Shown: positions 58,001-64,000 of the stretch, in pieces | Layout of the letters: every line of letters begins with the position of its first letter | How positions within the stretch are numbered: position 1 is the first letter of the stretch | Source: Synanceia verrucosa | Lineage: Eukaryota > Chordata > Actinopteri > Perciformes > Synanceiidae | DNA: 64,000 bases | Assembly (NCBI GenBank): GCA_029721515.1 | Contig: CM056563.1 | Span: 14,960,454-15,024,453 of the forward strand | Reading direction: 5' to 3' | Translations under genes and position numbers: made by a program | Notes under the pieces: generated by a model | Databases searched by the model: none | The model's input: the letters and a program-made list of their open reading frames with translations, nothing else | What the model was told of the DNA's origin: nothing

Positions 58001-61000
58001 AATATACTGAATGACCAGGTTATTACATCAATGGATTTTTTTCTTCCCTGATGGCACGGGCATATTCCAAGATGACAATGCCAGGATTCATTGGGCTCAA
58101 ACAGTGAAAGAGTGAAAGGCATCATTTTCACACATGAATTGTCCTCCACAGAGTCCACATCTTGACCCCATTGAGAATCTTTGGGATGTGCTTTGCGCAG
58201 TGGTCAGACGCTACCATAATCAGTACAAGAGTGTGGTGAAAAATTAATTCAAATTAAAAAAAAACAGGAATGATTGTTGTGGTATTGCAAGAAGAACAAA
58301 ACATTAGTGTGTGACTTGTTTTTGGGCTGGGCAGTGGATATAATACAGAACTTGAGCTACGGCATTTCTTATATAAATGGATATTACAAAAGAAGAGCGG
58401 AAAAGAAAAGATAAATAATGGCACAATAAAATATAATATGTTTTACTAACCTCAGAGCTTCTAGTTTACACTGAGAGTGTAGCAGTCCATCAATCAAGAT
58501 TGTGATACCTTTATCATAAAATATACTATTTGTAAGGTGCAGTTCAGTTAGCACAGAGTTTGGCATTCGAAGAGCTGAGGAGATGGTTTCACAAAGCCAA
58601 ACATCAAGACCAACGCCTGACAGCCTGCACGAATTAAAAAAAAGACTATCATTAGGGTTCACATATATTACAGGGAAATTACAAATGTGTCCTTGTGTCA
58701 GGGCACATAGAGACAGACAACCACTCACACTCACATTCACACCTACGGACAATTTAAATTAGCCAATTAACCTAATCCCCATGCATGTTTTTGGATGGTG
58801 GGAGGAAGCCGGAGTACCCGGAGAGAACCCACGCAGACACGGGGAGAACATGCAAACTCCACACAGAAAGGCCCTGGGCCGGGAATCAAACCCAGAACCT
58901 TCTTGTTGTGAGGCGACAGTGCTAACCACTACACCACTGTGCCGCCCCATAGCATCCTTTAGATTTTTGTTATTTTTTTTTACTGTAAAGTGAGTGACAA
59001 AGTGATGGCATGCAATGCAGATATAACAGTATTTAAGTAACCAACCCACCTTACTTTTCGGCTGTTCCTCACAGCTGGGACAAGCCTAAAAATACCTTTT
59101 GCTGAGGGTCTGTATTTCTTCAGGTTGAATTCATCCAGAGGCGTATTTGACATGAGAATTAAGTCGGCCACAGCTGAGCACTGCACAGGGGTGAGCTGTG
59201 TTTCAGGATTGTGATCTGGGTTCAGATACTTCTGCACAGTATCATGTAGGGAACTGTCTTTCAGCTCAATCAGGCAGTGAACGAGGTTTAGACATCTTTC
59301 AGGCGAGCAGTCCCCTAAATCAATTTCTACAAGGCTTGTCAGAATTTCCTCGACAATGACGGAGTGTTCCTCCTCCTGCTGAATCAAGCCTTGAAGCAGT
59401 TCTTGTGTTGATTTTAGGGACATGCCAACTAAGAACCTGAGGAACATGTCCAGTTCTCCTGTCTTTCTCAGAGTTGAATTCGCTATAGAAATTTCCATCA
59501 GCTCATCCAAAGGCAAATCAACTGGATCAGCATCCAAGATAGACTTGAGCTCTTCTTCGGACCCTTGAAGCAGAAAGTCCTTGAGGCTTAATGAATCTAT
59601 CTTTTTAGCTGCAAAATTGTGGTACACAAAGAGAGCGGCAAAGTACTCCTGAACTGTCAGGTGCACAAAGCAGTAGAATTTCTTTCTGTTGAACACACTG
59701 TCTTCTCTCAGTATCTCTGTGCACAGGCCACAGTAAAGTCCAGCTTTGCGTATGTCGATGCCGTAGTTTTTCAGATCATTGCCAGTAAATACAATTTTGC
59801 CTTCATTCAAATGTTCAAATGCCATTCTGCCTAATTTAAAAATGAATCCTTCATTCACCTTGAACATCTCCTCTGAATCAGACTCATTCACTTTGTCGTA
59901 CTTCTCGGTAGCTACCTGCATTTGAATGCAAAGGTAGTGTGTGTACATTTCAGTAAGAGTCGTGGGTATTTTTAGGTCTTCATCTTGAGTGTTGTCCACT
60001 TTTAGCAGCAAATACGAAAGAACTTTTGCCGCAATCCAACAGAAGATAGGAATGTGGCACATGATGTACAAGCTGCGGGACATCATAATGCTGCTGATGA
60101 TTCTTTCAGCAACTGCTTTGTCCTCGACTCTATTCCTGAAGTACTGTACTTTTTGTGGATCATTAAATCCTCTCACCTCAGTCCACTGGTATATATACTG
60201 GCGAGGGATGCATTGGACGTGTCCTGGTCTTGAAGTTATCCAGACAAGAGCGGAAGGAAGAAGATCTTCCCTGATGAGGTTGCTCACCAGAGTGTCCACT
60301 GATGATTCCTGATTGACATCTATCAATATTGTGGTTGCTGTGAAATTCAATTCAAGCTGGCTTTCATCGAGACCATCGAAGATGAACAAAACATTGTGAT
60401 TAGCAAATATTCTAGCAACTGCTATGTTTTTAAGTTTTGGATGGAAGAGTCTCACAAGTGTCACAAGGCTAAACTTGTCACCTTTGACCAGATTTAGCTC
60501 CCTAAATGGTAGCACAAAGATGAAATCCAAGTCCTGATTGGCTATCCCATCTGCCCAATCAAGGACAAACTTCTTCACAGAGACGGTTTTTCCAATGCCT
60601 GCAATTCCTTTTGTCATCACGGTCCTGATAGCTCTCACTTCCCTTTGGTCTTGCCCAGACGACATGCTTCTGACATCTTCTGGGGTACTTTTAAAGATGT
60701 CATTGCAGTTGATTTTAATCTCCTTGGCTGTTTGACACCTCGTCTTATCTTCAATATCCCAGATTTCATGTTCTCTGTTGACATATTTACTCTCTCCCTG
60801 TACGATGTGAAGCTCTGTGTAAATTTTGTCCAATGATTTTTTTTCCTTATGATCTTTTTCAGTGCCTTCAAACTCGTATCTGAACTTTTGCCTCAGATAT
60901 GCTTTGTGCATTTTGATGACTTCTTTGACAACCTCTTCTGCTGCAATGAAAGAGTGCAACCGTGAGCAAAGCTTCAATATTTTTGTATAAATGTGGACCG

Positions 61001-62897
61001 TCTTTTATCTTGTTAATGTATTAAAATTGCAACAATGCAACAATGTTTTATCAAATTCTATGCCATTAAATATATGGTCTGGAGATGCTTTGGTCAAAGT
61101 TTTATGTTTTTGTGACAAAGAAGTATCTGTTCCAATCACTCTATCAGAGAAAAATCAGAGTTGTAGAAATAACTGGAAACTCAAGAGAGCCATGACATTA
61201 TGTTCTTTACAAGTGTATATAAACTTTTGACCACAACTGTATATACTGTATGCACAGTACAGTCTGTGGTTTGCACAACTCAGTTTATAACTCCACTAAC
61301 CACTATAAACACTGCATTGTTATCATCATGTGTTAGACAAAGACCTCATAGAAGAAGCACACATACTTTCACATATCTCTGGCTGAACTTCCTGGAGGAT
61401 TCTATAGAAGACAGATTTGGCTTTCACACATGTCAGGGTCCTGTAGAGCTCCCTCATCTGGCCCTGGCTGGTCCGGGCAGCTTCAATGTTGCTGTACTTC
61501 TCTTTATGTATTATGTTCCTCTGGAGCATCTCATCTGCTATTGTCATCACTGAAGTGACATCCCGAATGAGCTTAGCCATGTTGTTGTCCACCCAGTCAG
61601 CTTCTTTTTAAAATAAACACATTCACATGTCGTCATAAATGTAAAACTGTTACAGTACACGCATGCAGAGGAATGGATGAATGTGTTTATGGCAAGCCAT
61701 TTTAACATTTCATCGAACCACACTCCTATCTGTAATTACATTTTAGATATCCATAATGGCATTTCTCCTCGTCAAAATGTAATTTTGACACACAAATGTA
61801 ATTTTGACCAGTCAGAATTGTAATTAAAGATATCTGCGATATTTTAAGATATCTACAAGTTGGATTGTACTAGTCAAAATTAAATTTTAGATGTCTAAAA
61901 ATCCTTAGCGGCCATTTTAACATTTAATAGCCAGACTGGATATGTATTAGAGGTATCTGTAACTCAATAATTCCTAGTCAAAAAGTACATTCCAGATATC
62001 CAGAACATATATCAACATTATAATATCAACATTATAATACATTTGTGGATATATGCAATTGTATTGTTGCTATTCATAATTCTGATTGTAGCTATCTGAA
62101 ATTAATTTTTACTAATCATATTGTAAATTGTAGATATCATAATGACATTTTTAGTAGTTGTTTTCTCTCAAGAATTCAATTGCAGATATCCAGAATGTTC
62201 ATTCTAGATATCCAGAATGTCATTGTGGATATCTGAAATTGAAAGCCCAATACACATGAATGTAAAAGTGACATCATTTGTCCTTGGAAGAATGTCATTG
62301 TGGATATCAGAAATGTTCTTTTTGACCAGGAAGAATTGAATTGCAGATATCTGTAATACATATCCAGTCTAGCTATTAAATGTTAAAACGACTTGCCATA
62401 TGTGTTGTATGATTACCAGTAGAAATCAAGATTTGCTCCTTGATCTAATGAGTTGAACTCACCTCTATTCTCTGTGATGGCTGAAGCAGCATCATCTGTT
62501 TCAGGACAGCAAGGACTAACAAATGCAAAAAAAAAAAAAAGCAATATAAAGTTAACAATACTAAACTACTAGTATTTGTACACAAAGTAATACTGTTTAA
62601 TAGCCAATGCAAGTCTCACCTTGTGGGACTAACTTTGGCAACTTGGTGCTCTTGTGCCTGAGTGCTGCTCCTTTCATTAAATCCCAGTTTTTCAGAGGCA
62701 GTTTCCTCTTCTTGCCTCTTTAAGGACTCCTCCTCCTCCTCCTGCTCCTCCTCGTGCAGATATGGCCTTTGATAGAGAAGTGGAGCCTTCTCTCTACTTG
62801 TCACTATGGTGGAAACCTCATCTTTTTTCTGATTAAGTGTGTAACAATCATTTTCTTTTACTTTACCCCTCCTGAGTACAGAACACTTGCTCCCCAT
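54489..62897 (-). CDS. Fish NLR: CARD-like, FISNA-NACHT, LRR, B30.2 receptor (11 exons)
   Basis: Eleven exons with GT-AG borders and compatible phases join into 3,888 bases, 1,295 residues. Parts by residue: N-terminal leader 1-110 with MGSKCS and an acidic EEEQEEEEES stretch; CARD-like death fold about 111-189; FISNA about 203-297 (LDKIYTELHIVQG, INCNDIF); NACHT ATPase with Walker A GIAGIGKT at 301-308, Walker B FIFDGLDES at 375-383 and sensor WITSRPG at 423-429; winged-helix region with FVHLTVQEYFAALF near 614; five LRR exons about 820-1107; PRY-SPRY about 1124-1295. Family knowledge: such cytosolic receptors sense microbial or danger signals, oligomerise through NACHT and signal through the CARD, possibly via ASC or caspases. 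FISNA is the fish-specific NACHT-associated domain. No stop or shift interrupts the model. Start ATG 62895-62897 has G at +4. The exact orthologue (NLRC3-like or NLRP12-like in common annotation) cannot be fixed from sequence alone, so no symbol is given. Confidence 0.9.
55207..55256 (-). CDS. NLR exon 10: 50-bp connector
   Basis: Acceptor CATCAG/TGTGG and donor CGGC/GTAAGG. It encodes VDQNEEFWFDLKLLRR, the short hinge usually placed between the LRR block and the B30.2 exon. The phase fits both neighbours (1 + 16 codons + 1). Confidence 0.85.
55592..55765 (-). CDS. NLR exon 9: LRR pair
   Basis: 174 bp, acceptor TCTGTAG/GCTG, donor CTCAA/GTATAC. It encodes LSFCKVTKDGCAALDSALRS and LRELNLSFNHLTDQGVELL, two ribonuclease-inhibitor-type LRRs. 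The donor is followed directly by a CA microsatellite. Confidence 0.9.
56221..56391 (-). CDS. NLR exon 8: LRR pair
   Basis: 171 bp, acceptor TTTTTCAG/T, donor CTGAA/GTCAGT. It encodes LSHNKVTEKGCEILATALSS and LTELDLSANNLQDSGVMALC. One codon shorter than the 174-bp standard. Confidence 0.9.
56564..56737 (-). CDS. NLR exon 7: LRR pair
   Basis: 174 bp, acceptor ACCAAAG/A, donor TTGAA/GTAAGG. It encodes LNRNAGIEKICKELVTAFKS and LRELELSFSSLKDSDIEMLS. The acceptor lacks a strong pyrimidine tract, so it is the weakest splice site of the model. Confidence 0.8.
57236..57403 (-). CDS. NLR exon 6: LRR pair, shortened
   Basis: 168 bp, acceptor TTTCTAG/T, donor CTCAG/GTCAGT. It encodes LSGAGIIQPDCENMASAIKS and LRQLELSGSILKSSLCPFLS. 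Two codons shorter than the usual unit. Confidence 0.85.
57537..58338 (-). mobile_element. Degenerate Tc1-like element in NLR intron 5
   Basis: The left end CACTGCCTGGCCAAAAAAGT and the inverse of the right end TCCACTGCCCAGCCCAAAAA are related inverted repeats with TA outside (57535-57536 and 58339-58340). Plus-strand remnants of the transposase C-terminus are visible (CACATCTTGACCCCATTGAG, AATCTTTGGGATGTG, corresponding to the P..D..PIE.LWD region). The element is heavily deleted and has received a second element at 57,634-57,970. Strand is uncertain. Confidence 0.7.
57634..57970. mobile_element. MITE nested in the intronic Tc1-like element
   Basis: AATAGCTGGTTTCACACTAT plus CGAGTCA on the left and the reverse complement of the right end, AATAGCCGGTTTCACACTAT plus CGAGCCA, agree over 27 bases with two changes. 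The 337-base GC-richer interior (GGCCAGGGCCATTGGGGG) is non-coding. Tc1-like sequence resumes on the right with ATGTGCCCAAGAAATCAAGC, showing a later insertion. Confidence 0.85.
58451..58624 (-). CDS. NLR exon 5: first LRR pair
   Basis: 174 bp, acceptor CGTGCAG/GCTG, donor CTGAG/GTTAGT. It encodes LSGVGLDVWLCETISSALRM and LTELHLTNSIFYDKGITILI, ending KLEALR. Its phase requires the preceding exon to end with two bases of a codon, which fixed the exon 4 donor. Confidence 0.9.
58697..58948 (+). repeat. Interspersed repeat in NLR intron 4
   Basis: CAGGGCACATAGAGACAGAC through GCATGTTTTTGGATGGTGGG to CACCACTGTGCCGCCCC is close to the 20,665-21,025 copy over its right two-thirds. The left part is missing. 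It lies antisense to the gene. Confidence 0.85.
59050..60940 (-). CDS. NLR exon 4: FISNA-NACHT-winged helix
   Basis: 1,891 bp, acceptor TCATTGCAG/CAGAAG, donor GTAAG/GTGGGT. The FISNA segment EFEGTEKDHKEKKSLDKIYT leads into the NACHT fold (TKGIAGIGKTVSVKKFVLDW, FIFVLPFRELNLVKGDKFSL, VLFIFDGLDES, ALVWITSRPG) and the helical C-terminal part with FVHLTVQEYFAALF and LMSNTPLDEFNLKKY. A large single exon is the norm for fish NLRs. The donor AAAA/GTAAGG a few bases upstream would break the frame into exon 5, so the downstream GT was chosen. Confidence 0.92.
61140..61239 (+). mobile_element. Tc1-like right end in NLR intron 3
   Basis: AAAAATCAGAGTTGTAGAAA, TAACTGGAAACTCAAGAGAG and ACAAGTGTATATAAACTTTT followed by GACCACAACTG and TA match the common fish Tc1 terminal repeat pattern. 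No left end or transposase was seen nearby, so it is a solo end or fragment. Confidence 0.65.
61367..61603 (-). CDS. NLR exon 3: CARD-like death-fold domain
   Basis: 237 bp, acceptor AAAAAG/AAGCTG (three-base ambiguity, both in frame), donor GTGAAA/GTATGT. It encodes ADWVDNNMAKLIRDVTSVMT, MLQRNIIHKEKYSNIEAART, SQGQMRELYRTLTCVKAKSV and FYRILQEVQPEICE. The helix pattern and the V..I.DEL...I....Y..I....T...KMR.LY motif resemble CARDs of fish ASC and caspase-type proteins. A recruitment role is inferred from this similarity. Confidence 0.8.
61688..62400. mobile_element. 713-bp MITE in NLR intron 2 with repeated GATATC motifs
   Basis: The left end TATGGCAAGCCATTTTAACA and the reverse complement of the right end TATGGCAAGTCGTTTTAACA agree at 18 of 20 bases. 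A third related arm lies at 61,910 (GCGGCCATTTTAACATTTAA, then TAGCCAGACTGGATATGTAT). About ten exact GATATC words and more near-copies, mostly in AGATATCCAGAATG-like units, fill the interior. It has no coding sequence. Confidence 0.8.
62463..62515 (-). CDS. NLR exon 2: short linker
   Basis: 53 bp, acceptor TTTGTTAG/TCCTTG, donor AGAG/GTGAGT. It encodes PCCPETDDAASAITENR. Both splice signals are strong and the phase (1 + 17 codons + 1) joins exon 1 to exon 3. It is too short to find as an open frame alone. No domain is recognised. Confidence 0.75.
62620..62897 (-). CDS. NLR exon 1: N-terminal leader with putative acylation motif
   Basis: 278 coding bases from ATG to donor CACAAG/GTGAGA. It begins MGSKCSVLRRGKVKE: Gly2 with Ser6 fits the N-myristoylation consensus, and Cys5 could be palmitoylated. 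A basic patch follows, then an acidic low-complexity run (HEEEQEEEEESLKRQEEE). The reading stays open past the donor for only one further codon before a stop, which supports splicing there. Membrane tethering is an inference from the motif. Confidence 0.75.
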
Positions 62898-63488
62898 GAA
62901 GTTGTTTTGTCAGTATCAGCTCAGTGAATCTGTCATTTGAAAAATAATTAAATGTCAACTTTTTGTCTTTTGACAAATACCATGCTCCGTTACAAACTGA
63001 TGCTGTCCTCAGAACAGCAAAACACGCTCTCATTATGTAATGGCTTTAATATAGAGGTCACTGCCTTTAAAAGTGAAAGTAAAAAACACTTTTGATCTTA
63101 TGCATGTTAATTATTAATTTGATAGACTCTTGACCATAGATGTGATCATAGGTTGAAGTAACTAAAAAATTTATTAAGTTGTTTTTTGCACACATTTACA
63201 AACTTGTTTGGTCTATATTTTCACTCTTTAAAACTCTAAAGCAGCTCTTGTTGCTGTTGATTTTGCCAAACTTTGTAAGATCTTTGACTTGACTATTTAT
63301 TTGACAAAATATAGAGATATTAAAAAAATATGTTGTTTTACCTGCTGCAGGAAATGAGACCGTGTTGCCTTTTCAGCAGCTTGCACAAGATGTTTTTTTT
63401 TATCAGATACAGGAAGCCAAACATTTGGTGGGTGGACCCAGATGTGTGTGCCAGTGGGTCTGGTCTGGAGGGAGGAGAAAAGAGACAT

Positions 63489-63491
<3 letters not shown>
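62898..63491. other. 5' flank of the NLR gene
   Basis: Contains the putative promoter and no further coding frame. An additional upstream non-coding exon cannot be excluded. Confidence 0.4.
63041..63084 (-). promoter_or_regulatory. Putative NLR promoter: TATA-like box and IRF/ISRE-like site
   Basis: On the minus strand, CTCTATATTAAAG (63042-63054) is TATA-like. About 20 bases upstream, at 63071-63080, the plus strand reads AAGTGAAAGT within TTTAAAAGTGAAAGTAAAA. This matches the core of interferon-regulatory-factor elements (GAAANNGAAA / PRDI type). The start codon lies about 145 bases downstream. Interferon control is inferred from motif and spacing only. Confidence 0.45.

Positions 63492-63534
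<43 letters not shown>
63492..63534. repeat. (GA)n microsatellite
   Basis: Pure GA run of about 43 bases, some 600 bases upstream of the NLR start codon. Frames encoding SLSLSL or RERERE are artefacts. Confidence 0.95.
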
Positions 63535-63538
<4 letters not shown>

Positions 63539-63929
63539 AAACTGAAGGAAATCAGGCTTCCTTTTAATTTCAGTGCATAGACCAGCATCCTCCAGGTCCA
63601 TTCAGGATGTCTTTTTTTGTGTGAAAACTTATTCCAGGTTGTCCTGTTTGATATAAACATCATACATTAAAGCCAGGCAGTTGACACTTTGTGAATTATT
63701 AACTGCCACTGCACTAGGCCGCATTTTAGAGGAGGCAATTTTGTGACTCACTTAAGCACAGTGGTCCATTTAAACACTCAGTTGACATAAGCAGAGACCT
63801 GATTACATAGACTTGTTAGATTTAAGCCCATTTTTTTTGAAGTAGACATTTGGAAACATGATTTAGCTTCTTCTGTTCACACTGTAGTCTGTCTGTTGTC
63901 TGTCTCTGTCTGGTCTCTGTCTGTGTCCT
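63535..63929. other. No gene seen
   Basis: AT-rich flank ending in a (TGTC)n-like tract at about 63,888-63,925. Confidence 0.5.
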
Positions 63930-64000
63930 GTGATGAACTGGAGACTTGTCCAGGGTGTATCCTGCCTTTCACCCTAAGACAGCTGGGATAGACTCAGCCC
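63930..64000 (-). repeat. Interspersed repeat of the 20.7-kb family, cut by the window edge
   Basis: On the minus strand GGGCTGAGTCTATCCCAGCT and GTCTTAGGGTGAAAGGCAGG correspond to the left part of the family (GGAGCCTATCCCAGCTGTCT, TAGGGCGGAAGGAC at 20,723-20,757). The copy continues beyond the window. Confidence 0.7.

Noticed and set aside
60954..60977. ATG at 60977 as start of a NACHT protein
   Set aside because: A strong acceptor (TCATTGCAG) follows at 60,941, and upstream exons fit its phase. The residues before it are intron sequence.

Overview
The window looks like teleost fish DNA. It has many long CA/GT and AT microsatellites, several Tc1/mariner and hAT transposon families in degraded copies, and a FISNA-NACHT-LRR-B30.2 innate-immune receptor gene of the type expanded in bony fish. 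No bacterial or organellar features were seen. All calls come from reading the sequence; no database search was run.

Positions 1 to about 54,480 contain no host gene I can support. This part is AT-rich with repeats and mobile-element remnants. The best-defined are: a fold-back element at 7202-7646; a GC-rich insert between 22-bp direct repeats at 9830-10073; a broken coiled-coil coding segment at 10811-11640; a composite element at 19923-21169 with 5-bp target duplications; a deleted Tc1-like element at 26055-26806 inserted in an older repeat; two hAT copies that keep BED zinc-finger coding (29786-30610 and 32339-32882); a 5'-truncated Tc1 relic at 37235-37634; MITEs at 2216-2618, 41197-41463 and 41974-42240; a full-length but frameshifted Tc1 at 43328-44933; and a hAT MITE with a perfect 8-bp duplication at 45504-46216. 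The stretches between them may be intergenic, or introns of a very large gene whose exons I cannot see.

Positions 54,489-62,897 on the minus strand hold one apparently intact gene. I rebuilt it from eleven exons with matching splice phases (3,888 coding bases, 1,295 codons plus stop). The order is: a short N-terminal exon with a possible lipid-anchor motif (MGSKCS), a small linker exon, a CARD-like death-fold exon, one large FISNA-NACHT exon, five LRR exons of 168-174 bp, a 50-bp connector exon, and a PRY-SPRY (B30.2) exon. This is an inflammasome-type or NLRC3/NLRP12-like fish receptor. A TATA-like sequence and an IRF/ISRE-like AAGTGAAAGT lie 145-185 bp upstream of the start codon. Its introns carry a 713-bp MITE, a Tc1 end, a fragment of a window-wide repeat family, and a Tc1 element that itself contains a second MITE.

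Positions 62,898-64,000 hold the putative promoter, a GA microsatellite and the start of another copy of the interspersed repeat seen at 20 kb and 58.8 kb.
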